Source: Lachnospiraceae bacterium
GTDB taxonomy: Bacteria > Bacillota > Clostridia > Oscillospirales > CAG-272
NCBI GenBank assembly: GCA_024404495.1
Contig: JAKSPT010000013.1
Coordinates: 1-64,000, forward strand
DNA: 64,000 nt
Direction: 5' to 3'
The notes below the pieces were generated by a model, which saw only the letters and a program-made list of their open reading frames with translations, was not told where the DNA came from and searched no databases. Positions 46,839 through 55,177 of the stretch are shown here, one piece after another. Position 1 is the stretch's first letter. Every line of letters starts with the position of its first letter. Both the position numbers and the translations under genes were made by a program.

Positions 46839-48758
46839 TTACAGTAACCCGAGGTCGTCGGCACGGAGCCAGCCCTCGGAGGCGGCGCCGTTGCCCCAGT
46901 CGTAGATCGTGAACGGACCGATGCCGAGACCGTCCTTCCCGACGGCACCGTTATGCCCGTAATTTTCCATCATAAAGCCGTAATCCTCTTCCCCGAAGAA
47001 GGTCCATACCTTTTCCCACTGCTCCTTTGTGCCCGGATTTTCGGGGCAGTACATCATCGAAAAAGCGGCGTACAGAGCGGCTTTTCCGCGCTCGGTATAT
47101 TCCGGAAGCCCGAGGTCGCGCCCGTAAGAAAGGATCAGCGGCGCGAAAAGACTCTGCCGCGCGTCGTTCAGCTCGGCGTCGGCGTTCATCACACCGAAGC
47201 CGCCGACCACGGAGATCGGACAGCCGTCCGGCTGGAAGGAGGACTGGGTCATCAGCAGACGGTCAAGCACCTCCTGCCCGGAAAGCAGCCATTCCCGCTC
47301 TCCGGTCGTTTTCCACGCCTCGTACATTCCGAGCGCCGTGAACCAGATCGAGAAATTGCACTGTTTGAAAATGCCGTTGCGGGGGATCCGCTCCCCGACG
47401 TGATCCGACCAGAAGCGGGAGCAGGACCAGTAGGTCTCGAAATCCTCCCACCGGTCGGCGGGAACGATCTCCCTCCGGACGGTCTCCAATGCGCGGAGCG
47501 CCGACGCCTTTGCGTCCTCCCTGCCCGTGACGCGCGAGAAACGGAGCAGGAACGCCGCCGTCATCGCGCTTTCGGGGGAATCGTCGAGCACGCCCATCGG
47601 CTTGCCTTCCTTATTCACCCACGCGGGATAGTACCCCTTTCCGTCCTGCATGGAGATCACGCGGTCGGCAAAGCGGGAGGCGTAGGCAAGGAGCCTTTCA
47701 TCCTTTTCCAGCTCCCCGTACCAGACGAGCATGTAGTACGCCGTGAACGCCATATCGAGGATATGGCGGGGCGATTCCTCAAGGCTGCCGGTGAATGGAT
47801 TGCGGTTGGAGTTGCCGAAAAACGGGTCGGTAAAGTCCCCTCCGTCCTTCGGGCCGATCACGCTGTCGAAAAGCCCGTCCTCCTGCGGGAAGGAAAGCGC
47901 AAGCTCCTTCGTTTCAAGCGCGAAGCCGAGAAGCGTGTCGTTTCCCGTTTTTTTCGCGTACCGGAAGAGCCCGGACGCGCTCCGGAGCGAGGAAAACCAA
48001 GCCTGATTCCATATCGCGACCCGTTCGAGCTGCGTTTTTTCGCCGCGATGGTTCGGGCTCTGCCACGCGGACGCGATCATCATCGGCGCGCCGACCTTTT
48101 TCCCGTCCCGCTCAAATTCGCGGAAACAGATCTCACGCCAGTTTTCGTACGCCCAACGGTAGGTCCTTTCGGAAAAGACGGTATAGTCCGGGCGGTTCCG
48201 GTACGCGCGTTCGGCGTCGGAATGCCCGAAGCGCTGCCAAAGGAGGGAGAGCACTTTTCTGTGCGGATTTATGAGGGCGGTGTCGGCGGTATAAAGGAAG
48301 AAGGAAAGCGAAATTTCTCCCGTGAAGCGGGAGGTCTCTTCCCCCTGAAACAGAACGTGTCCGACCGGGCGCGCCGCCTGTCTGCCGAAGGTCAGCGTCC
48401 GTTCGGGCGCGTTCCAGTCGAGAAAAGCGGGAACGTCCCCTTCTTTCAGATCGCCGACGTCGGGGACGAGAAGGACGGTTTTACCCTCACCGACGGCGAT
48501 CAGCGCCGGGGTACGGAAGATATGCTGCGCGGCAATCATCCCCTCCTCGGGCGTAATATGCGGCGTCCAGACGTATTCGGGCGTGAACGCAAGGGTCAGC
48601 GACAGCGCGGCGCGCTTTTCCTCAAGCTCGCCGACCGAGCAGCAGACCGAAATACGCCGGAACCCGTCGGGCAGGTATTCCTCGGTCACGTTCGTTTCTT
48701 CTTCGTCAAGTCCCACGGCGCTCCACGTTCCGAAGCGCGCGGCAGTCAATGACAGCAT
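46839..48758 (-). CDS. Six-hairpin glycosidase-like protein of unknown specificity
   Basis: The 639-aa product has an N-terminal beta-rich part (about 1-190) and a helical C-terminal part with repeated WYGELEKDERLLAYASRFADRVI- and YEAWKTTGEREWLLSGQEVLDRL-type hairpins, the hallmark of an (alpha/alpha)6 barrel. Conserved-looking blocks include SAWQSPNHRGEKTQLERVAIW and FETYWSCSRFWSDH. I cannot assign a GH family. There is no signal peptide, so it is probably cytoplasmic. GAGGAG precedes the ATG. It belongs to the operon that starts with the 1128-aa lipoprotein, which suggests joint work on one glycan. Confidence 0.75.
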   Translation of the reverse strand: MLSLTAARFGTWSAVGLDEEETNVTEEYLPDGFRRISVCCSVGELEEKRAALSLTLAFTPEYVWTPHITPEEGMIAAQHIFRTPALIAVGEGKTVLLVPDVGDLKEGDVPAFLDWNAPERTLTFGRQAARPVGHVLFQGEETSRFTGEISLSFFLYTADTALINPHRKVLSLLWQRFGHSDAERAYRNRPDYTVFSERTYRWAYENWREICFREFERDGKKVGAPMMIASAWQSPNHRGEKTQLERVAIWNQAWFSSLRSASGLFRYAKKTGNDTLLGFALETKELALSFPQEDGLFDSVIGPKDGGDFTDPFFGNSNRNPFTGSLEESPRHILDMAFTAYYMLVWYGELEKDERLLAYASRFADRVISMQDGKGYYPAWVNKEGKPMGVLDDSPESAMTAAFLLRFSRVTGREDAKASALRALETVRREIVPADRWEDFETYWSCSRFWSDHVGERIPRNGIFKQCNFSIWFTALGMYEAWKTTGEREWLLSGQEVLDRLLMTQSSFQPDGCPISVVGGFGVMNADAELNDARQSLFAPLILSYGRDLGLPEYTERGKAALYAAFSMMYCPENPGTKEQWEKVWTFFGEEDYGFMMENYGHNGAVGKDGLGIGPFTIYDWGNGAASEGWLRADDLGLL

Positions 48759-48779
48759 GGCGGGATTCTCCTCGTTTTT

Positions 48780-49547
48780 TTATTCGTTCATTTCGTCGAC
48801 GACCGACGCCGGTTTGGCGGTCAGCTCGACCCACGCGGGCGTGAAGCCGCATTTCAGCGCGTTATTCACCGAGCGGAGGTTCGACCACGCCGCGCAGTAA
48901 AAGGGCACCTTACCCAGATCCAGCACCGCCCGCGCGAGGCGGGAGGTCAGCGCCGAGGCGATCCCCTTCTGCCGGTAGGCGGGCAGGACGTCCACCCCGA
49001 TCTGATACATCGTTTCACAGTCCTTCGAGCAGGCGGCAAGCCCGACGAGGGTCTCCCCGTCGTAAGCGCCGAAGCCGAGGATATCGAGTTCCTTCCGCTT
49101 TTCGCAGAGCGCGTTCGACCATTCCGGCCTGTAGAGACCGCGGAAGTCCTCCTGCCCCATCCGTTCGATCCGGTAAGGGCAGGAAAGCTTTTTCATTTTT
49201 CCGGGATCGGGAAGAAAGTATTCCGCCATGAAGCAGACCCGCTGTCCGAGGGGAAGCAGGCGGTCGTCGAGCCAATGCAGATTCGGCGTTTCAAAGCAGG
49301 CGTGCCAATCGTATTTCCCGATATACTCCGTTACGATATCGCGGTATTCGTCCCGTACCGACGCGACGATATTGTTCCCGTAGGAAACGAGATTGCAGGC
49401 GATCGGTTCCTTGTAGTATGCCCGCGCCTTCGGTCCGACGCCGGATCGGACGACCACGTTCTCCTCGCGGAGAAAATCCCACGGGGCGCATCCTATATCG
49501 GCGGCGGACTGATCGAGCGCGATTTTCAGAACGTCATCCTTCGTCAT
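48780..49547 (-). CDS. GNAT-family N-acetyltransferase
   Basis: The 255-aa protein has a divergent N-terminal region and a C-terminal GNAT domain with LVGLAACSKDCETMYQIGVDVLPAYRQKGIASALTSRLARAVL, where the acetyl-CoA loop QKGIAS is clear, and FYCAAWSNLRSVNNALKCGF. It transfers an acyl group from CoA to an amine. The start at 49547 is four bases after the UroD stop; the frame stays open further upstream but would overlap that gene. The substrate is unknown. Confidence 0.87.
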   Translation of the reverse strand: MTKDDVLKIALDQSAADIGCAPWDFLREENVVVRSGVGPKARAYYKEPIACNLVSYGNNIVASVRDEYRDIVTEYIGKYDWHACFETPNLHWLDDRLLPLGQRVCFMAEYFLPDPGKMKKLSCPYRIERMGQEDFRGLYRPEWSNALCEKRKELDILGFGAYDGETLVGLAACSKDCETMYQIGVDVLPAYRQKGIASALTSRLARAVLDLGKVPFYCAAWSNLRSVNNALKCGFTPAWVELTAKPASVVDEMNE

Positions 49548-49551
49548 GATT

Positions 49552-50706
49552 TCAATTTCCGTTGAAATCACGGACGGCGCGGCACATCGCCTCGACGTTT
49601 TCGATCTTCGTGTCGTAGAACAGATAGTCCGAAGCGGCGAGGATGTGCTTTCTGCCCATCTTTTTCGCCATTTCGAGGATGTGCATCGACTTTTCGTAGA
49701 TCACCTCGGGCGTGTCGTTCAGCAGGCTGTCGAGCCCGATATTGCCGCGCGTGCAGATCTCGGGAGAAAGCTTGGAGAAGGCGTCCTCGATGCTCTTCAC
49801 GTTGCCGACAGGCGCCGGGGAAAGGGTCTCGAAGAGGTCGATGCCCATCTGATTGTAGTAGCCCTTCGTCAGCATCGGCTCGATCGGCGAGCAGATATGC
49901 GAATAGATCAGAAGCCCCGCCTTGTGCGCCATATCGGTGACGATCTTCGAATAGGGCACGAGGAATTTTTCGTAATACGCGGGAGAAATCATTTCGGCGC
50001 CGGGACCTCCGAGGAAGACGAAATCGCTGCCGCCCGCGGCAACGGCGGGAAGAAGCTTTTCGTCAAGGCGGAGAACCTTGTCCATCAGTTTTTTGAAGCG
50101 GTCCTCGTAGATCGAGGCAAAGATGGCGGTATCCTTGTTGCTCGGGAAGCAGAGCAGCTCGTAGGGCTGCATCGCCCACTGAATGTCGAGGGGATCGTCC
50201 TCGCCGATGTAATTCCTGCAGCCGCGCACGCCGTTTACGATCGGCGAAAAATCCTTCACCTCAAGGAGCGCGTCGAGATAATAGTCGAGAATATCGAGCT
50301 GTTTTTCCTCGTTCTCCGGGTCGTCCTCGTCCACGCCGATATACGCCTTGACCGGGCAGACGCCCATCAGCTCCTCCTCGATCGTGACCGACGTCAAATC
50401 GCCCTTTCCGGTGTGGAGAGTGTTCGTGAAGACGCGGCGCTTCCCTTCCTTTTCCACCCGCATTTCCCCGGTGATATTCAGCTCGGGCGTGAGGCAGGTG
50501 AGATCGGGAAGCCCCATATTGTAGAGCGGGGTCATATCGAAGGAGCGGCAGGCGGCGCGCGTGTCGTCCATCGTCGTGGAAGTGATCCACGTTTTTCCCG
50601 CGAGGCGGGTATCGAAGCCCGCGCCCGCGCCGATCTGCGGCGAGCAGAGGAACTTTTCGCCGCCGTTCTTTACGTAGTTTTTGAATAATTCACGGTTCGT
50701 CATCAT
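49552..50706 (-). CDS. Third UroD-fold protein (methyltransferase branch)
   Basis: The 384-aa protein resembles the UroD superfamily members linked to corrinoid methyl transfer: FLGGPGAEMISPAYYEKFLVPYSKIVTDMAHKAGL, then IYSHICSPIEPML with an intact H-x-C zinc motif, and a late CTRGNIGLDSLLNDTPEVIYEKS that recalls the GNV/GT block. The C-terminal cysteine usual in MtaA is replaced by an ILAASDYLFYD segment. No corrinoid protein is encoded nearby, so it may borrow the one at 6174-6803 or act differently. It lies between acyltransferase genes in the six-gene operon. Confidence 0.82.
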   Translation of the reverse strand: MMTNRELFKNYVKNGGEKFLCSPQIGAGAGFDTRLAGKTWITSTTMDDTRAACRSFDMTPLYNMGLPDLTCLTPELNITGEMRVEKEGKRRVFTNTLHTGKGDLTSVTIEEELMGVCPVKAYIGVDEDDPENEEKQLDILDYYLDALLEVKDFSPIVNGVRGCRNYIGEDDPLDIQWAMQPYELLCFPSNKDTAIFASIYEDRFKKLMDKVLRLDEKLLPAVAAGGSDFVFLGGPGAEMISPAYYEKFLVPYSKIVTDMAHKAGLLIYSHICSPIEPMLTKGYYNQMGIDLFETLSPAPVGNVKSIEDAFSKLSPEICTRGNIGLDSLLNDTPEVIYEKSMHILEMAKKMGRKHILAASDYLFYDTKIENVEAMCRAVRDFNGN

Positions 50707-50718
50707 AAACCCCCATAA

Positions 50719-51612
50719 TTATGGTTTTATTACTATTTTGCCGTCGAAGAGAATGAAGCCCTGCCCCCATCCGGCGCGGTTTCCCTGCCGCAGCCACGCG
50801 GTATAGGCGGCGCGGAGGGGCGTATCGGTCGGGAGATCCTCCGGCTTTTTCCCGGCGTCGGCGTAATAGACCCGCCACGCGTCGTCAAAAACCTTCGATT
50901 CTCCCCACCGGGTGATATCGAAATCCCGCTGAAACGCGAGAATATTGGAGCCTTCGGGAAGGAATTCTTCGTGGCGCGGATAGAGCAGCCACGAATGGCA
51001 GAAGAGAGGCAGAACGCCGTCCCGTCGGTACTGCGGGTAGAAATCGTAGGCGCGTTTGTAGGAGTCGGTCACGGCTTCGTGCGGAAGTTTTCCGCGCGAC
51101 GGAATGTGCATATTCACGATCGTGTCGCCCTTTTTCAGCCCGAAGGCGGGATAATCCTCGTCGATATCGTAATTCTCGAACTGGAGTCTGCCGAGCGCGA
51201 AGCGCGTCATCTCAAAGAAACGCGGGAACCACGCGGCGACGAAGGAGCCCCAGATCCCGTACATCCGGTAACACTCGAAGAGCTTGCACCGTAAATCATC
51301 CATCGAATCGTGCCAGATATCGCGGGAGATCCCCGCCGCGCGGTAACGGTCAAGCAGCGGCTCGGAAAGGAGCAGGTACAGAAGGAACTGCGTTTCATAA
51401 GGGCTGAGACCGACCGTTCCGGCGAGCCTTCCGGCTTCGTCAAGGGCTTTCCCGTGGTCGGTTTTCCCGGTTTCCCGGTATTCCTTCAGATACTTTTCGA
51501 TTTCCGGTCTGCCCTCGGTCAGCTTTGCCGCGCGAAGCAGGGATTCCCGGGCTTCCTTTGGATATCCGAATTCCTCAAAGAACCCGTTCAGATAGTTTTC
51601 CCTGTTACTCAT
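50719..51612 (-). CDS. Acyltransferase-like protein (NAT_N / GNAT_C domain type)
   Basis: The 297-aa protein fits the two-domain NAT_N plus GNAT-like C-terminal architecture: a helical N-terminal half, then KKGDTIVNMHIPSRGKLPHEAVTDSYKRAYDFY and PLFCHSWLLYP, typical of that C-terminal domain. Such proteins are annotated as acyltransferase-like with no proven reaction. Its ATG lies inside the end of the lipoprotein gene (8-base overlap), which implies coupling between a secreted protein and a cytoplasmic one. The family call is by pattern only. Confidence 0.7.
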   Translation of the reverse strand: MSNRENYLNGFFEEFGYPKEARESLLRAAKLTEGRPEIEKYLKEYRETGKTDHGKALDEAGRLAGTVGLSPYETQFLLYLLLSEPLLDRYRAAGISRDIWHDSMDDLRCKLFECYRMYGIWGSFVAAWFPRFFEMTRFALGRLQFENYDIDEDYPAFGLKKGDTIVNMHIPSRGKLPHEAVTDSYKRAYDFYPQYRRDGVLPLFCHSWLLYPRHEEFLPEGSNILAFQRDFDITRWGESKVFDDAWRVYYADAGKKPEDLPTDTPLRAAYTAWLRQGNRAGWGQGFILFDGKIVIKP

Positions 51613-54600
51613 AGAACACCGTGAACGCGGTCAGCGCGCCGCCCCAACCCTTGGAGGTGTCGGAATTGGCGATGCGGATATAGAGCGCGTCCTTTCCTTC
51701 TACGTATTTTTCGGCGGAAACCGCGATCTTCGCCTTGTTCCCGTTGCCCTCGAAGCGGTAGCCGTGCTCCTCCTCGAAGTTTTGGATCACCGCCCACTTT
51801 TTCCCGTCGGAGGAGACCTCGATCAGATAGTTCTGGCAGACCTCAAGCAGCACCACGGCGTTTTCGTATTCGTTCAGATCGAAGCGGTAGATCAGTTCTT
51901 TGTTCAGATCGCAGAACTTGCAGTCGCCGTTCGCGTTCGAGGTATCGGTCACGACAAATTCCCTGTCGTCGTTCAGATGCGTGGAATTGACGGTGATCTT
52001 TTTCTGCTTCATTCCGGCATAGTCGGAAGCATCCGCGTCGGTCGGTTCAAACGCGGGACGCCCGCCGCCGTACGCGGTCTCGCCCTCATAGAGCTTGTAG
52101 CGCACGTTGATCGAAGAGATCGAACCGCCCCAGCCGTCGGACGGATTGCAGTCGGTAATGCGGACGTAAAGCTCACTTGCGTCCTTGCCGTAGATCGAGG
52201 GATAGAAGGAAAGGAGGATATCGTTTCCGCCGCCCTTGAGGGTGCCGTTATACCCTTCGGTCTTGGAATAATCGGCGATGGTATTCCATTTTTTGTTGTC
52301 GGTCGACCATGCGACGAGGTAATTCTGACAGATTTTCATCGTGACCGTCGCCTCGTGGAAGACCGTGAGGTCAAAGCGGTACACCAGTTTTCCGCCCGCG
52401 TCGGCAAAGCGGAGAGAATCGTTCGATCCGCCCTGATTGACGGTGAGGAAGTCCTTATCCTCGTTTTTATTATTGGTCAGAACGCTGAACTCGGCGTAAT
52501 TTGCCTTTTCGGTATCGTCAACCTTCGTTTTTCCCCACGTTACGGTGACCGTCACGCCCTTCACGCCGCCGGGAACGGTGATCTGCAGGGAGTCGGTATC
52601 GGTTTTCCAGATATAATCGGGCTCGAAGGGAATCCCGCCGACAGGCTCGGCGAGGACACTTGCGGGATAGGTACCGTCGGCGCAGAGGAAGGTCATCGCG
52701 ATATTGCTTCCGTCCGGTCCGCTGAGGGTCAGCACCGTTTTCTCTGCGGTCTCGGTCTTGCTTTCGGTCGTGCCGCCGGCAAAGCCGACGCGCGGGACCG
52801 AAAGGTCAACAGACGAAATATCGTAAAGCAGCGCACTGCCGTTTGCCTTGATCTCCTTGCCGGAGATCACGGGAAGAGACGGGTCAAGCAGGTCGATGAA
52901 CGAGCCGACGAGCGCGTTTTTCTTACCGATGCCGTGCGCGGCAACGAGGTTCCCGCGTTTGGTCCACATCAGGGAAGCCGGAGAATAACCGAGGTCGGTG
53001 AAGGAATCCGCAGCGAACGCGGTCAGCGTTCTTACGATTTCACTGCCGTTTTTCAGTTCGGGGAAATACGCGGAGGGAACGCCGCACAGAACGACGTGAC
53101 CCTTCCCCGCCTCCTCGACGGTGCCGATCACGTTATCGTCCATCGTCAGAATCGGCGTCGTAGCGCCCTCGAATCCCGCGAGCCAGCCTTCCGACTGTGC
53201 AAGCGCGAAACCGCCCGCAGAGGCGTAAGTCTTGTCGCCGACCCATTTTGCGTTCTTGCCGCTGCCGACCTTCAGCGTCGTGACCGTGAGGTCCAGTCCG
53301 AGCCTGTCGATCAGCCCCTGCAGAGGAGAGCCGCTGTCTTTCCACCAGTCATATCCGGTGACCTCATACTTGTCGTGCCCGCCGAGATAAAGCAGCGTGC
53401 CGCCGTTTTTCACCCATTCGCAGATCGCGTCGCAGGTCGCTTCCGCGGTCGGCTTCTGGATATCCCACGAGGCAATGAGAAGGGTGACGTCCTTCAGGTC
53501 GTCGGCGCTCTTCACGTTTTCCATAGAAAGGACTTTGAGAGGGATGCCGTCCGAGATCAGGGGCAGGGTCACGCCGTAATAGCCGTCCTTCGAGGAGAGC
53601 GACCAGCTGCTGCCGAACTGCCATGAGAGCGAATCCGAAAGGAGATAGGCGATGCCGGGCGTGCCCGCGCTGTACGTGATCTTCTTCCCCGCCATCTCGT
53701 TCAGCGCGGCAAAGATCGAAAGCTGTACGGTACGGTAGCCCGACGTGACCGCTTCAAAGCCGCGTCCGGGCCATACCGACGCCTCGAAACGGTGGATCTC
53801 GGGCTGCATCAGCGCGGCGACGAGGTTATCCTGATAAACCGGGAAATAATAATCCTCATCGTCCGGGGTCGAACCGTCCGCCATCGTATCGGTGATGGCG
53901 AAGAGATCAAGCTTGCCCGAAGCGCCCGCAAAGGAGGCGTAGCCAAGATAGGAGCTTTCAAACGGCTTCTGTACGCTCTTTCCGTTTTCCTTCAGCGAAA
54001 CGAGCGAGGTATTGGTCCAGGTCTGCCCGATCACGCCATCGATCTTGCCCGAGGCAAGGTAGGTATTGAGGCCCGCCGTGATCTGAATGGCGGTATAGCT
54101 CGCGGTCGAGTGACTCGCGACGTAGACCTTCGTCTTCGGGGAAGCCTTATGAATGCGGTCGGCGATCTCGGAAAGAACGCGGTCGAAGAGATAAACCTTC
54201 AGACGCATCGTTTTCAGCATCGCTTCGGGAGAAGCGTTCTGCGGCTGCCAGTCCTCGCCGTAATATTCCTCCCACTCCCGCTTGAAGCCCTCGGAATAGC
54301 CCGAGGCGTACCACATTTCGGGTTCCTCGAAGGTGATCGAATCGAGGTCGTATTTCGTGACCGCCGCCGAAACGATCTCCCAGATGTATTCGGTCCAGTT
54401 CTCGGTCGGGACCATATAATAGACCTTATCCGAGGTGGAATGGGTGATGTATTTGCCCTGTGCGTCGGTCTGGATATCGCCGTAGTTCGCTTTGTCGCGC
54501 AGAACGTAATCGTTCGAGTCGCGGTTGATCGGCATCATCACGTTGATGGAGTAATAATCCTTCGCGTCGAGCCAGCTTTTCAGAACGGTGTCGATGCTCG

Positions 54601-54991
54601 ACGGCACGGAAAGGTACGCCATGACCGCCTCGGTGTTGATGCGCTGACTCGGACGGTATTTGTCTCCGGTCTGGAAGGTGGTGACAGCCCCCTCCACCTT
54701 CAGCGCCTCGTAATTGACCATATACTCGTTGACCGCCTCGGCAAGCCCCGCAGGCGCCGTCGCGCCCGGCTGGACCGCGATGCCGTTCACGATCTCGTAT
54801 TTCCGTTTTGTGATATCGGTGTTCGTCACGGTTTCTTCCTCTTTTCCGTTTCCTGTCGTTTCCGCGGCTGTTTCCGCGGATGTGTTTCCTCCGGTTTCGT
54901 TCCCCGGTCCGGGCGCTGCCGGTTTACACGCCGTGAGCAGGGTCACGGCAAGGAGCAGAAGGGCGAAAAGCGTTTTTCCCGTTTTTTTCAT
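51605..54991 (-). CDS. Very large secreted lipoprotein with GH-like core and twin C-terminal beta domains
   Basis: The 1128-aa product starts with a lipoprotein signal (lipid on Cys22 in TLLTAC) and a Gly/Thr/Glu linker. Residues 70-430 look like a glycosidase-type barrel (SITFEEPEMWYASGYSEGF; EIHRFEASVWPGRGF). Residues 450-640 resemble the class I glutamine-amidotransferase-like domain of GH42-type enzymes (CEWVKNGGTLLYLGGHD). The end carries two related beta modules (about 850-985 and 1000-1128), each with a CQNYLxxxSxDxKKW motif and a final WGG. It probably binds or cuts a polysaccharide at the cell surface. AGGAAAGG precedes the ATG. First gene of the six-gene operon. Confidence 0.8.
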   Translation of the reverse strand: MKKTGKTLFALLLLAVTLLTACKPAAPGPGNETGGNTSAETAAETTGNGKEEETVTNTDITKRKYEIVNGIAVQPGATAPAGLAEAVNEYMVNYEALKVEGAVTTFQTGDKYRPSQRINTEAVMAYLSVPSSIDTVLKSWLDAKDYYSINVMMPINRDSNDYVLRDKANYGDIQTDAQGKYITHSTSDKVYYMVPTENWTEYIWEIVSAAVTKYDLDSITFEEPEMWYASGYSEGFKREWEEYYGEDWQPQNASPEAMLKTMRLKVYLFDRVLSEIADRIHKASPKTKVYVASHSTASYTAIQITAGLNTYLASGKIDGVIGQTWTNTSLVSLKENGKSVQKPFESSYLGYASFAGASGKLDLFAITDTMADGSTPDDEDYYFPVYQDNLVAALMQPEIHRFEASVWPGRGFEAVTSGYRTVQLSIFAALNEMAGKKITYSAGTPGIAYLLSDSLSWQFGSSWSLSSKDGYYGVTLPLISDGIPLKVLSMENVKSADDLKDVTLLIASWDIQKPTAEATCDAICEWVKNGGTLLYLGGHDKYEVTGYDWWKDSGSPLQGLIDRLGLDLTVTTLKVGSGKNAKWVGDKTYASAGGFALAQSEGWLAGFEGATTPILTMDDNVIGTVEEAGKGHVVLCGVPSAYFPELKNGSEIVRTLTAFAADSFTDLGYSPASLMWTKRGNLVAAHGIGKKNALVGSFIDLLDPSLPVISGKEIKANGSALLYDISSVDLSVPRVGFAGGTTESKTETAEKTVLTLSGPDGSNIAMTFLCADGTYPASVLAEPVGGIPFEPDYIWKTDTDSLQITVPGGVKGVTVTVTWGKTKVDDTEKANYAEFSVLTNNKNEDKDFLTVNQGGSNDSLRFADAGGKLVYRFDLTVFHEATVTMKICQNYLVAWSTDNKKWNTIADYSKTEGYNGTLKGGGNDILLSFYPSIYGKDASELYVRITDCNPSDGWGGSISSINVRYKLYEGETAYGGGRPAFEPTDADASDYAGMKQKKITVNSTHLNDDREFVVTDTSNANGDCKFCDLNKELIYRFDLNEYENAVVLLEVCQNYLIEVSSDGKKWAVIQNFEEEHGYRFEGNGNKAKIAVSAEKYVEGKDALYIRIANSDTSKGWGGALTAFTVFYE

Positions 54992-55036
54992 TTCGTTTTC
55001 CTTTCCTGTCAGAAAGCGTGATTCGTCGTTGCTTTC

Positions 55037-55065
55037 AGTATATCACGAAGCGCCGAAAAAAGCAA
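55037..55065 (-). promoter_or_regulatory. Promoter of the six-gene minus-strand operon
   Basis: On the minus strand TTGCTT (55060-55065) and TATACT (55037-55042) are 17 bases apart, with an extended TGA before the -10. No other promoter is evident down to 46020. Confidence 0.75.
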
Positions 55066-55117
55066 TGAGAAACCGGAAATCCCAACCGTTATTTTTGTAA
55101 AAAAGCGATAAATTCCC

Positions 55118-55146
55118 TTGCAATAAAGCCGGAAGTCTGTTACAAT
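55118..55146 (+). promoter_or_regulatory. Promoter of the GH2/SGNH operon
   Basis: TTGCAA (55118-55123) and TACAAT (55141-55146) are 17 bases apart. It is divergent from the promoter at 55037-55065, with about 52 bases between the two -35 boxes. Confidence 0.8.
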
Positions 55147-55177
55147 AAAAAAAACGGGCAAGGCAAGGTTTCTCCCG

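Noticed and set aside
46953..48752. 599-codon open frame opposite the six-hairpin protein
   Set aside because: Arginine- and glycine-rich shadow translation without motif; the minus-strand product has coherent helical hairpins and a good ribosome site.
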